From: Salinithrix halophila
GTDB lineage: Bacteria; Bacillota; Bacilli; Thermoactinomycetales; DSM-45169
Assembly: GCF_042650125.1 (NCBI RefSeq)
Contig: NZ_JBHSAP010000009.1
Coordinates: 558,001 to 622,000, forward strand
Reading direction: 5' to 3'
DNA length: 64,000 bases
Each line of letters begins with the position of its first letter. Positions within the stretch are counted from its first letter, which is position 1. Shown here piece by piece: positions 56,413 to 64,000 of this stretch. A program made the position numbers and the translations under genes. The notes under the pieces were generated by a model that worked only from the letters and a program-made list of their open reading frames with translations, was not told the DNA's origin and did no database searches.

Positions 56413-57507
56413 TCAAACGACAGGTGTTTCTTCGGATTTTTTGAAAAGCCCAGTAGAACGCATCTCGTTCATAAAGGTCTCGAACTGAGGGATATCAATC
56501 TGTTGGTTGGCATCCGAAAGGGCCACCGACGGATCAGGGTGGACTTCCAGCATCAGGCCGTCCGCTCCCGCTGCCAGTGCAGCTTTGGCCACAGGCAACT
56601 GGATATCCCGCCGCCCCGTGGAATGGGTAATGTCCACGAAAACCGGAAGGTGGCTCTCCTGTTTGAGAAGGGGAACTGCCGAAATATCGAGGGTATTACG
56701 CGTCCATTTCTCATAGGTACGAATGCCTCGTTCACACAACATCACTTGGGTGTTTCCTTTGGAAGCGATGTATTCAGCGGCAAAAAGGAACTCTTCCACA
56801 GTCGCCGACATTCCCCGTTTGAGAAAAACGGGCAATTTGGCGTCACCGGCGGCTTTCAATAGTTCAAAGTTTTGCATGTTGCGGGCACCGATCTGGACGA
56901 TATCCACATAGCGGGCAGCCCGTTCCATATCGGCCGGGTTGACAATCTCACTGATCACTTTAAGGCCGTATTTATCCGCCGCCTGGCGCAGGATCGACAG
57001 ACCGGTTTCACCGAGGCCCTGAAAGTCATAGGGGGAAGTACGCGGTTTGAATGCACCGCCCCTTAATAACTTCAAACCCTGTTCTTTGAGAGAGCGGGCC
57101 ACCTGGAATACCTGTTCTTCCGTCTCTACCGAGCAAGGGCCCGCAATCAACGTTTTACGACCATCGCCGATGACGACATCTCCTACGTGAACCACTGTAT
57201 CCTCGGGGTGCCGTTTGCGGCTGACCAGAAGGGCTTTTTTATGATCCTTCTGCTGTAGATCGAGGGAAGCTTTGAAGATCTGTTTGAACAAGTGACGGAT
57301 CGTATCATTATCAAAGGGACCGGGATTAGCCTCCACAATACGGTCCAGCATATCTCTCTCCCGCACGGGATCAAATCGGTTAACCCCCTGGGCCTTTTTC
57401 ACATCGCCGATTTGCTGGGCCAGCTCTGCACGGCGGCTCAGGAGTTCCAAGAGCTGGGTGTTGATCCCGTCGACCTGTTCCCGCAGCTTGTTCAATTCCT
57501 GACTCAT
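56413..57507 (-). CDS. aroA: bifunctional chorismate mutase / DAHP synthase (AroA(G))
   Basis: 364 residues. Residues 1-85 form an AroQ-type chorismate mutase (LREQVDGINTQLLELLSRRA); the rest is a type I-beta DAHP synthase (IAGPCSVETEEQVFQVARSL, LRGGAFKPRTSPYDFQGLGE, VDITHSTGRRD). It makes the first intermediate of the shikimate pathway, and the mutase domain gives feedback control by chorismate and prephenate. Position next to ccpA is the Bacillus order. Confidence 0.96.
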   Translation of the reverse strand: MSQELNKLREQVDGINTQLLELLSRRAELAQQIGDVKKAQGVNRFDPVRERDMLDRIVEANPGPFDNDTIRHLFKQIFKASLDLQQKDHKKALLVSRKRHPEDTVVHVGDVVIGDGRKTLIAGPCSVETEEQVFQVARSLKEQGLKLLRGGAFKPRTSPYDFQGLGETGLSILRQAADKYGLKVISEIVNPADMERAARYVDIVQIGARNMQNFELLKAAGDAKLPVFLKRGMSATVEEFLFAAEYIASKGNTQVMLCERGIRTYEKWTRNTLDISAVPLLKQESHLPVFVDITHSTGRRDIQLPVAKAALAAGADGLMLEVHPDPSVALSDANQQIDIPQFETFMNEMRSTGLFKKSEETPVV

Positions 57508-57622
57508 ATCTCACAACTCCCCTCTTCCGAAATTTTAACGCTTATTATAACCGAGTTCGATAAACCTGTCACCGTTTTTTTTCGGAAATGGCAAGGGGAT
57601 GGAAAAAAGATCCAACCTGTTA

Positions 57623-57660
57623 GAAAAAAGGGGCCCGTTTCCTCTGTGTTGAAACGGGCT
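57623..57660 (-). terminator. terminator of the sigma/anti-sigma unit
   Basis: GAGCCCGTTTC and GAAACGGGCCCC around a nine-base loop, then T6. Confidence 0.87.
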
Positions 57661-58427
57661 CAGTGTATCGCCGGAGTCGCTGCCATTTTGTCAAACCAGC
57701 GGGAAATGTTTTTTTCATTATCCGGAAAATCGAAGATTTCCACCCGAGGTTTCTCCCCCGTTGTCAGGATTATGGAAGCGGGAAAAGAACCCTTCTCCAC
57801 GCCACCCTTCCCTTCGACCTCCAAAGGAATTCCAGCTGATGTTAGCAAGGTGCGGAAAGTTTCGTTGTCAGGTACTTTGACGAAGACCAGCCGCTTGATC
57901 TGCTTCACCCAGTCATTTTTTGTTTCGGCCAAGGCGGGGATGGCGCTAGGATAAACCCAGGCGGTATCCATCTCCATCTTTTCTCCAAGATTTCGCGGTC
58001 GCATCACTTTGATATAGCCGCTATCCGGAATATGAAGTTTTTCCTTTTGGGTGGCCAGCACCATCACTTCCCGATGAGACGTCCTCGGGTCGACGGGAAC
58101 CGAAGAGGTACCTTGGGACCCTGCCTGTTCTCCGTCGACGGAGACAGGGCGATGGTCCAACAAAGACGGGCCGAATGTGACGAAAAAGAGGATGGCTGTA
58201 TAGACAGCCGCCCATTTGATAAGGTTGTTTATTACTGTGGCAGGGCGACCCGGATCTCTGTGACTCCGGATTTCCTCCAGGGACCGAACGAGGGTGATCA
58301 TCTCGGCTAGGCTCTGTCGGCAGAGATCACACTCAGCCACATGTTTTCGCAAGCGCTCATGCCCCTCGTTGTCGATCTCCTGGTCTACGTAGAGTTGGAT
58401 CAATCGATCCATATCCCTGCAAGACAT
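57660..58427 (-). CDS. anti-sigma factor with zinc-finger (ZAS) domain
   Basis: 255 residues. The N-terminal ZAS motif has His-Cys-Cys in LRKHVAECDLCRQSLAE, the sigma-binding helix follows, then one membrane helix (LIKWAAVYTAILFFVTFGPS) and an outer domain of about 170 residues. It should hold the ECF sigma factor at the membrane until released, for example by proteolysis or a conformational signal. It starts 12 bases after the sigma gene. Confidence 0.88.
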   Translation of the reverse strand: MSCRDMDRLIQLYVDQEIDNEGHERLRKHVAECDLCRQSLAEMITLVRSLEEIRSHRDPGRPATVINNLIKWAAVYTAILFFVTFGPSLLDHRPVSVDGEQAGSQGTSSVPVDPRTSHREVMVLATQKEKLHIPDSGYIKVMRPRNLGEKMEMDTAWVYPSAIPALAETKNDWVKQIKRLVFVKVPDNETFRTLLTSAGIPLEVEGKGGVEKGSFPASIILTTGEKPRVEIFDFPDNEKNISRWFDKMAATPAIH

Positions 58428-58439
58428 TCGCCGATCCCC

Positions 58440-58976
58440 TTACTTTTTGGAGAGTCGTTCCTTCAGCATCTTCCGAGCACGGAACAGCTGAGTTTTTACC
58501 GTCCCCTCAGGGATGTCCAACGCTTCACTGATTTCGGTGTAGGAATATCCACGGAAATGACGGAGGAGGACTACCCGCCGGTAGATATCGGGCAGTTCCT
58601 GAATCTCTTCCTTCACCCGTTCCAGCATCAACCGTTGTTCCACCTGTTCTTCAACGGACAGCCTATCCACAGAATGAGGGGGCTCTGATTGTATAAACGC
58701 GTCTTCCAGTGCGACCAGTTTCAAGCTTTTTTTCCGTTTTTGATCTCGGAATCGATTCGTCATCATCGTACGGAGCCATGCTTTCAGGGATTTCTCATAT
58801 ACGTATTTATTGGATTTTCGGTGAGCTTGCCAGATCGTTTCTTGCATCAGGTCTTTAGCGTCTTCCGTGTTACCTGTCAGTCGGTAGGCGATGTGGTACA
58901 GGTAACGCCGATGCTGTTCCAGACGTGCCAAAAATTCATCCGTCATCGATTTTCGCGGCGTATCTTCCACACTCAT
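58440..58976 (-). CDS. ECF-type sigma-70 factor
   Basis: 178 residues from the ATG six bases after AGGAGG. Region 2 (LYHIAYRLTGNTEDAKDLMQ ... WLRTMMTNRFRDQKRKK) and region 4 (LPDIYRRVVLLRHFRGYSYT, IPEGTVKTQLFRARK) are clear. Close in type to SigW/SigX-like factors. Co-encoded with its anti-sigma factor. A TGAAAC element upstream suggests self-regulation. Confidence 0.92.
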   Translation of the reverse strand: MSVEDTPRKSMTDEFLARLEQHRRYLYHIAYRLTGNTEDAKDLMQETIWQAHRKSNKYVYEKSLKAWLRTMMTNRFRDQKRKKSLKLVALEDAFIQSEPPHSVDRLSVEEQVEQRLMLERVKEEIQELPDIYRRVVLLRHFRGYSYTEISEALDIPEGTVKTQLFRARKMLKERLSKK

Positions 58977-59042
58977 ATGTACCTCCTGCTCCATCGGCTC
59001 GAACCTTTTGTTCGTGCCGAAAATTGTATAGCAAACAAATTC

Positions 59043-59048
59043 GTTTCA
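59043..59048 (-). promoter_or_regulatory. possible ECF -35 element TGAAAC
   Basis: TGAAAC on the minus strand, about 67 bases before the sigma gene, matches the -35 box of SigW/SigM-type promoters. The -10 area (CAAT at 16 bases) is not a good match to CGTA/CGTC. Confidence 0.3.
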
Positions 59049-59059
59049 CTTCATGTTTT

Positions 59060-59173
59060 ATGGACAGCAATCCTATGTCTCAGGAGAACACGTCCGAAAA
59101 AAAAGCACAACCCACCCAATCCTGGATGGATCGTCCCAATGTCCCATATACTCTTGATTCCTTTATAAAATAA
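59060..59173 (+). CDS. possible 37-residue peptide
   Basis: Short plus-strand frame from ATG; a second ATG at 59075 would give 32 residues. It reads MSQENTSEKKAQPTQSWMDR then PNVPYTLDSFIK. Hydrophilic, without a clear ribosome site. Could be a small spore-type protein or chance; it overlaps the putative promoter of the sigma gene. Confidence 0.22.
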   Translation: MDSNPMSQENTSEKKAQPTQSWMDRPNVPYTLDSFIK

Positions 59174-59185
59174 ACGAATTTGCAG

Positions 59186-59608
59186 TTAATCGCTAAGAAG
59201 AACCACACCGGCCGCTACCATTAGAATCCCAGCCATTTTAGCAAAGGTTACCGACTCACCAAAAATAAACACCGAAAGGATAAAAGCCAATACCGGAAAA
59301 CTGCCAACTACTGGCATCACCTGGCCTACTTCCCCGAACTGAAGCGCTTTAAAATAAAAATATTGGGCAAATAGGACTCCAAACACCCCGCCAAGCAGAA
59401 TATAGACAAGGGATTTCCCATCAGGTACCCCCCACCCTGCCCCCCGGGTGCTAAACAGCAGGTAAACCGACACGAGAAGTGCTGTTACCGATGCCCGCAA
59501 AAACAGGGCCATTGTCGGTTCCGTCCGGGCAAGACCCAACTTTTCGAAGATGGGAGCAACACCAAAGCTAAAAGCCGCCAGCAATGCATAGATGATTTCC
59601 CTGTTCAT
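59186..59608 (-). CDS. EamA-domain membrane transporter (half-size)
   Basis: 140 residues from the ATG six bases after GGGAGG. Four to five helices of a single EamA repeat (LLAAFSFGVAPIFEKLGLAR, PVVGSFPVLAFILSVFIFGE), half of the usual ten-helix DMT transporter. Such halves act as dimers and may export metabolites. Monocistronic. Confidence 0.82.
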   Translation of the reverse strand: MNREIIYALLAAFSFGVAPIFEKLGLARTEPTMALFLRASVTALLVSVYLLFSTRGAGWGVPDGKSLVYILLGGVFGVLFAQYFYFKALQFGEVGQVMPVVGSFPVLAFILSVFIFGESVTFAKMAGILMVAAGVVLLSD

Positions 59609-59680
59609 GCCAGCCTCCCGTCCGATTCCGTAGTTTGTCCCATGTATATGTGACAAGCCCCCTCGATAGACATCAAGGAC

Positions 59681-59708
59681 AAAAAAAGCACCCCGTTCTC
59701 GGGGTGCG
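59681..59708 (-). terminator. ytxH terminator
   Basis: GCACCCC-GTTCT-CGGGGTGC followed by T7 on the minus strand. Confidence 0.9.
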
Positions 59709-59719
59709 GTTCGGTCTGG

Positions 59720-60073
59720 TTAAGACTTCAATTTAGCGGCTGTTCTTTCACTGATTTTTTCCAGCTTCCTGCCCGCTTTCTCTTTTGCTCCTTCCACCGT
59801 AGAAGCCACTTCTTTCACGGTGTCAACGGTGGATTCACGGATGTCGATCCATCGGTCAGTTGCAGCGTCTTTCACTTCGACTGCTTTGCGGGAGACCTGT
59901 TCGCTCTGGTCACGTAGGTTATCCCGGGCGGTCTCCAAACCCTTGTAAAGGTCCTTACGGGTTTCTCGCCCTGACTTCGGAGCCAACAAGAGGGCGGCTG
60001 TAGCACCGATCACTCCACCAATCACCGCTCCGATGAAAAGGTCTTTCCCGTTCACACCGCTATTTTTACCCAT
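59720..60073 (-). CDS. ytxH: YtxH family membrane-anchored protein
   Basis: 117 residues. N-terminal helix with the Gly-rich motif LFIGAVIGGVIGATAALLLA, then PKSGRETRKDLYKGLETARD and a long charged coiled-coil tail. AAAGGAG eight bases before the ATG. It follows ytxG by 18 bases; in B. subtilis the ytxGHJ operon is a general-stress/sigma-H unit next to ccpA-aroA, the same neighbourhood as here (ytxJ is missing). Molecular role unknown. Confidence 0.9.
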   Translation of the reverse strand: MGKNSGVNGKDLFIGAVIGGVIGATAALLLAPKSGRETRKDLYKGLETARDNLRDQSEQVSRKAVEVKDAATDRWIDIRESTVDTVKEVASTVEGAKEKAGRKLEKISERTAAKLKS

Positions 60074-60091
60074 CGACCCATCTCCTTTTTT

Positions 60092-60508
60092 TTATTTTAC
60101 TCGAGTGACGCTTTTCTTATTAGACCGCTTGTCGGACCGCCATTTTCGGAACATGTCCAAACCGGAGCTGACAAGCGCACTTACGTTGCTAAGGCGTTCC
60201 TTCTGGATGACAGCAGTTTTGGTGAGAGTCGATGATAATTCCTGTAGCCCGTGACCCACGCTGTCCACCGTCTGGAACAGAGCATTTGTCTTTTGGCTCT
60301 TCGCTTGGAGATCTGCCAGAAGCCGATTGGTTTCGTCAAGGGTGGACTTAGTACGGTTGATCACTTCCTCCACCTGAGGCTTCATCTCCTCCAGCGTTCG
60401 ATCCACTGAGTCCAACGTATGGTTCACTTTATTTAGGGATCTCACCAGAGCGACCACAAGTGTGACAAATGCGGTAGCGGCTACAGCCGCACTGATTTGG
60501 ATGACCAA
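60092..60508 (-). CDS. ytxG: YtxG (DUF948) membrane-anchored coiled-coil protein
   Basis: 138 residues from a TTG after GGAGGAGGGG; the upstream ATG lacks a ribosome site. One N-terminal helix (ISAAVAATAFVTLVVALVRS), followed by long helices with heptad pattern (NHTLDSVDRTLEEMKPQVEE, INRTKSTLDETNRLLADLQA). DUF948 proteins are anchored at the membrane and are stress-linked. Forms an operon with ytxH. Confidence 0.88.
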   Translation of the reverse strand: MVIQISAAVAATAFVTLVVALVRSLNKVNHTLDSVDRTLEEMKPQVEEVINRTKSTLDETNRLLADLQAKSQKTNALFQTVDSVGHGLQELSSTLTKTAVIQKERLSNVSALVSSGLDMFRKWRSDKRSNKKSVTRVK

Positions 60509-60601
60509 GGGTTCCCCTCCTCCATAGTTTGCCTTTACCCACGCTTCCATGCATTAAAACGCTGGAAAACCTGCATGGAGTTTTAAACCTCTGCCATATT
60601 G

Positions 60602-62359
60602 CTACCTTTCGTCGGCGTACCCCAAGGGGTACATTCCTGGTACACGGACAGGAAGCTTTCCTTCCGCTCGGGCACGGCCGGCAATAACACGGGCAGCAGC
60701 CCGCATCGATACCGGTTGGGAACTGTAAAGGGCAAGATAGGTCTTCACCCCGCTGGCCGCCATCAAATCATAAGGTGTATCCAACCCTAGGACGATTAGA
60801 GGTTTTCCCGTCTTTTTCAGTTCAGCAGCCAACTTCGCCTGGGCATCATTCACCCGCCACTGGAAAGCTCCTAGTATCACCACGTCAGCGGAAGCGGCAT
60901 CGTGCACCAGCTGTTGGACCTCTTCAGGCTTCGGTTGCATGGAAATGGATCGGACTCCGGTTTGGAATCCTTCCCCCTTCAGCGCTTTCCCCAGTTCTTC
61001 TGCACCGGTGGGAGAGACGGCCAATATCTCCCCCGATAAACGGGGATCCAAGGGTAGGACCCCCCGCTCATTCCGCACGGGGGTAATCGCCATTTGCGCC
61101 GCCTGGGCAGCCCATTTCCGATTCTCCGGTGTATTCACCTTCCCGGCCATTTGATCCGTTCGGCTCTTCGGTTGATGCAAAATGGCATGTTCACCCAATT
61201 TTTTGGCCTTTAACCGCAGAATTCGCTGTAGGGAGTGGTCAATCCTTTTTTCCGAGATCTCTCCTTTTTTTACAGCATCGATGACAGCGTGAATCGATTG
61301 TTGTTGCCGAGTGAGATCGTGACAGACGAGAACAATGTCTGCACCGGCTTTTACCGCCCGTACCGCAGCTTCCGCTGAACCGAAGTTCTCGACAATCGCC
61401 CCCATTTCCATATCGTCGGTCATGATGACTCCGTCATAACCCAGCTTCTCTCGCAACAGACCGGTTAACACTTTTTTTGACAAGGTTCCTGGGAGACCTG
61501 GCGTATCATCGATGGACGGAAAGGTAATGTGCGCCGACATGACTGCGTCCACCCCCTCCCTGATCGCCGACTTGAAGGGAACCAGTTCAACTCGGTTCAA
61601 TCGGGAGAAGGGATGATCCACTGTCGGCATATCGACGTGGGAATCCATGGACGTATCGCCGTGTCCGGGGAAATGTTTGATGACAGATAATACATTCCCT
61701 TCTCTGTAGCCCCGTAGATTAGCCTTTGCCATAACCGAGGTGAGGGATGGATCTCCAGAAAAAGAACGGACACCGATGATGGGGTTGGCTGGGTTATTAT
61801 TTACATCCAGAGAAGGAGCTAAATTCATGTTGATCCCCATCGCCCGCAGTTCTTCTCCGATCACTCTACCCGCTTGATAAGCCAATTCCTCGTCGCGAGC
61901 AGCTCCTAAAGCCATATTACCCGGAAAGTTTGTCACCCCTTCCCGGATACGGGCCACTTTTCCCCCCTCCTGATCCACAGAGACGAAGAGAGGAATTTGC
62001 GGCGAAACAGCCAAAGCCGTGTCCTGTAATTGATTGGTCAAATGCCCCACCTGTCGGGGGGTTCCGATATTACGATCAAATAGAATGATGCCGCCCACAT
62101 GATCTTTACGGATAAGAATGTTCGCCTGTCGATTCATTTCGCGGGCTGGCCGATCCCCATTCTGGAAACCGACGATAAACATCTGGCCCACCTTTTCCTC
62201 GAGCGTCATCTGTTCGATTTTCTGGTCGATCCAATCTTTCCCTTTTACATCCGGCTGGTCCCTTAAGTTTATAACAGCAGGGTCGGATGAAGGCAAACTA
62301 ACCAGAAAGAGACACAACAAAATCAAAGTCAAACCCTTCCCCGCCGGGAAGTTCTTCAA
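60602..62359 (-). CDS. nagZ: beta-N-acetylhexosaminidase (GH3, NagZ)
   Basis: 585 residues from a TTG nine bases after AAGGAG; an ATG 36 bases earlier lies only a few bases from the putative transcript start. A signal-type hydrophobic segment (LTLILLCLFLVSLPSSDPAV) indicates export. GH3 domain with VSVDQEGGKVARIREGVTNF, the NagZ loop KHFPGHGDTSMDSHVDMP and nucleophile Asp in VIMTDDMEMGAI; a C-terminal alpha/beta domain follows. It removes GlcNAc from muropeptides in cell-wall recycling. Confidence 0.93.
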   Translation of the reverse strand: MKNFPAGKGLTLILLCLFLVSLPSSDPAVINLRDQPDVKGKDWIDQKIEQMTLEEKVGQMFIVGFQNGDRPAREMNRQANILIRKDHVGGIILFDRNIGTPRQVGHLTNQLQDTALAVSPQIPLFVSVDQEGGKVARIREGVTNFPGNMALGAARDEELAYQAGRVIGEELRAMGINMNLAPSLDVNNNPANPIIGVRSFSGDPSLTSVMAKANLRGYREGNVLSVIKHFPGHGDTSMDSHVDMPTVDHPFSRLNRVELVPFKSAIREGVDAVMSAHITFPSIDDTPGLPGTLSKKVLTGLLREKLGYDGVIMTDDMEMGAIVENFGSAEAAVRAVKAGADIVLVCHDLTRQQQSIHAVIDAVKKGEISEKRIDHSLQRILRLKAKKLGEHAILHQPKSRTDQMAGKVNTPENRKWAAQAAQMAITPVRNERGVLPLDPRLSGEILAVSPTGAEELGKALKGEGFQTGVRSISMQPKPEEVQQLVHDAASADVVILGAFQWRVNDAQAKLAAELKKTGKPLIVLGLDTPYDLMAASGVKTYLALYSSQPVSMRAAARVIAGRARAEGKLPVRVPGMYPLGYADER

Positions 62360-62405
62360 TTCATACCACTCCTTATTTTCTCTCCGAAGAATCATAGCTT
62401 TTTCA

Positions 62406-62411
62406 TTATAA
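62406..62411 (-). promoter_or_regulatory. -10 box before nagZ
   Basis: TATAAT on the minus strand; no convincing -35 box. It supports the downstream TTG start of nagZ because a transcript from here would start near the upstream ATG. Confidence 0.4.
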
Positions 62412-62557
62412 CGTACAATGACGGTTCATCTTCAGTATAAACGGGGGATTTCAGTAATCGCCAAGGGTTTGTCATATTTTCGAATCTTCAGTCGTGTGGT
62501 ATGAGCCTTCCCTTCTCGGTATAATGGGGGAGGACAAAAACCCATGAGGTGATTATT

Positions 62558-63640
62558 TTGGAGGACAAGAAAACGATCGTGGTCCTGGAAGGGGATCAGA
62601 CCGGCCAGGAGCTCCTGGAAGAATCACTCCGGGTACTCGCACCCGAAGTGATCGGTTTCGATATCGATTTTAAACACTTCGATCTGAGTCTGGAAAATCG
62701 GCGCAACACAAAGAACGAAGTGGTCTTTGAAGCTGCCCGTGCCATGAAAGAAGGAGGATACGGACTGAAGGCAGCCACCATCACCCCTGAAGAAAAAGGA
62801 GATGTAGGCAGCCCCAACGCTATCCTTCGCAAGGAAATCGACGGGAAAGTGATCATCCGAACCGGCCGCCGGATCCCCGGAGTCGTTCCGATCGCCGGCA
62901 CCTTCGCCCCCATCTCCGTGATTCGAATGGCAGTTGGTGACGCTTACGGTGCCAAAGAATGGCGAGAGGGGGAAGGGGTCAACGAGGTTTCTTACCGGAC
63001 GGAAGCGATCGACCGTAAGACTTGCCGTGCCGTCGCCGAATATACCTTTCGACACGCCAAAAAAACCCGCGCCAAGGTCTTTGGCGGACCCAAGTATACC
63101 GTAAGCCCGATCTATGAGGGAATGTTGAAAGAAGAGATGGACGAAGCCAGCAAACGTTACCCCGATGTCCCTTATGAACCGCAACTGATCGATGCAACCT
63201 ATGCGCTCCTTCTCAACAACCACGGTGACCCGCTGGTCATTCCTGCCCTCAATCGGGACGGCGACTGCCTAAGCGACATGGTCCTGCAACTTTTCGGCTC
63301 CATCGCCGGTTCCGAGTCCATTCTGATGAGTTTTGACGAAGACTTTAACCCGCAGGTAATTATGGCGGAAGCCCCCCACGGTACAGCACCCGGCCTCTTC
63401 GGCAAAAATATCGCCAACCCGATGGCGATGATCCTGGCCAGTGCCTCCCTTCTCTCCCATCTGGAACACCCTCAAGCCCCCGCGGCTTCCCGCGCCATTT
63501 ACGAAGCGACCATCGAAACGGTGAAGGAAGGGACCCGTACAGCCGACCTGGGCGGAAGCTCAACCACCTCCGATTTCACCAATGAAATCATCGACAAGAT
63601 CCAGACCAAACTGGAAGTGTGGACGAGCCTGCAGATGTAA
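62558..63640 (+). CDS. isocitrate/isopropylmalate dehydrogenase family protein
   Basis: 360 residues if the TTG after GAGGTGATT is used (a GTG nine bases earlier is possible). Family features: IVVLEGDQTGQELLEESLRV, the substrate-binding Arg region IIRTGRRIPGV, KVFGGPKYTVSPIYEGMLKE and the C-terminal EAPHGTAPGLFGKNIANPMA. Oxidises a 2-hydroxy acid with NAD(P). The sequence departs from classic Icd and LeuB, so it may use another substrate such as homoisocitrate, tartrate or isocitrate. Single-gene unit, not next to leu or cit genes. Confidence 0.85.
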   Translation: MEDKKTIVVLEGDQTGQELLEESLRVLAPEVIGFDIDFKHFDLSLENRRNTKNEVVFEAARAMKEGGYGLKAATITPEEKGDVGSPNAILRKEIDGKVIIRTGRRIPGVVPIAGTFAPISVIRMAVGDAYGAKEWREGEGVNEVSYRTEAIDRKTCRAVAEYTFRHAKKTRAKVFGGPKYTVSPIYEGMLKEEMDEASKRYPDVPYEPQLIDATYALLLNNHGDPLVIPALNRDGDCLSDMVLQLFGSIAGSESILMSFDEDFNPQVIMAEAPHGTAPGLFGKNIANPMAMILASASLLSHLEHPQAPAASRAIYEATIETVKEGTRTADLGGSSTTSDFTNEIIDKIQTKLEVWTSLQM

Positions 63641-63655
63641 TAAGTAGGAGAAATC

Positions 63656-63681
63656 CCGTGCTGCCACGGGGTTTTTTTTTG
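63656..63681 (+). terminator. terminator
   Basis: CCCGTG-CTGC-CACGGG followed by nine T. Confidence 0.9.
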
Positions 63682-63779
63682 CAAAAAAGTTTCTGTGTTT
63701 TCTTCATGCATATATCAACGGTAAACATTTCCCTGTATAATGTCCCTATTCCAAACCATACATAGGAAGGAGGACCTCT

Positions 63780-64000
63780 GTGTCTTTCAAAGAGTTGCGA
63801 CCCTTGGAGAAGATCCTGTACCGAGCTCCCGAGGGATTTCTGCTTGCCGGCCTTACGGGATTAGGCTATTTTGCCGCCTACCTGAGTGAAATCGGTTACA
63901 AATCCTATTTTAAGATTCCTTCCATGTTTATCGAAATCAGTATCAACTCAGTCATCTTGGCTGTCTGCCTGCTTATCTTCATGCTGTTGATCGCTTATCT
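63780..64000 (+). CDS. membrane protein, cut by the window end
   Basis: Starts at GTG six bases after AAGGAGG, with TATAAT at 63736-63741 upstream. The first 73 residues read SFKELRPLEKILYRAPEGFL, then a hydrophobic stretch LAGLTGLGYFAAYLSEIGY and a second one SINSVILAVCLLIFMLLIAY. At least two membrane helices; the family cannot be told from the visible part. Confidence 0.7.
   Translation, partial: MSFKELRPLEKILYRAPEGFLLAGLTGLGYFAAYLSEIGYKSYFKIPSMFIEISINSVILAVCLLIFMLLIAY

Noticed and set aside
1..64000. CRISPR arrays, tRNA/rRNA genes, prophage, intact transposases
   Set aside because: No regularly spaced repeats, no tRNA cloverleaf that I could recognise, no rRNA stretches and no transposase or integrase reading frames seen.

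Overview
The window looks like one chromosomal stretch of a Gram-positive, spore-former-type Firmicute. The block rpsD - tyrS - acsA - acuA/B/C - ccpA - aroA - ytxH - ytxG matches the Bacillus gene neighbourhood. The moderate-to-high GC, the C-minus S4 protein, the short Cys-rich AbrB and many Shine-Dalgarno-supported TTG/GTG starts suggest a member of the Thermoactinomycetaceae or a close relative; this placement is inference. I see no rRNA, tRNA, CRISPR array, prophage or intact insertion sequence.

Left part (1-19 kb): mostly short housekeeping units. They include a membrane-anchored CBS protein with a small anchored partner, pyruvate oxidase, glutaminase next to the Fur-linked YlaN protein, an M42 peptidase with a hotdog thioesterase, AbrB, an alanine symporter, an M29 aminopeptidase, free-methionine sulfoxide reductase, Nudix with a second thioesterase, YrrT, a lipid kinase, a PAP2 phosphatase, a YdjM-type membrane protein, a histidine phosphatase and two lipoproteins of unknown function.

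19-27 kb: a seven-gene minus-strand catabolic operon holding a sugar isomerase/epimerase, two Gfo/Idh/MocA dehydrogenases, a binding protein, two permeases and a LacI regulator. There is no ATPase and no glycosidase. Its upstream region carries a perfect 16-bp palindrome and a consensus-like cre site.

27-41 kb: the conserved core. It contains trmB, rpsD with a structured S4-type leader, tyrS behind a complete T-box, a class A PBP with two FN3 domains, a PEP-hydrolase-like/Tm-1-like pair, and acsA divergent from acuABC (acetyl-CoA synthetase and its acetylation switch).

41-54 kb: material lying between acuC and mtnN-ccpA. It comprises xylFGH transport genes, an adjacent three-component sensor (anchored binding protein, YesM-type kinase, YesN-type regulator), prfC, and then a small accessory locus. 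That locus encodes a 71-residue, very cationic, apparently leaderless bacteriocin-like peptide, an ABC ATPase/permease pair, a stand-alone LuxR-type regulator and a 56-residue two-helix membrane protein. It has its own promoters and AT-rich flanks and is the best candidate in the window for an undescribed system.

54-64 kb: mtnN-ccpA, aroA (chorismate mutase-DAHP synthase), an ECF sigma/anti-sigma pair, an EamA transporter, ytxGH, nagZ, an isocitrate/isopropylmalate-type dehydrogenase and the start of a membrane protein cut by the window end. CcpA is encoded here and candidate cre sites lie before xylF, the isomerase operon and between acsA and acuA, so several transport and acetate genes in the window may form one catabolite-repression network.
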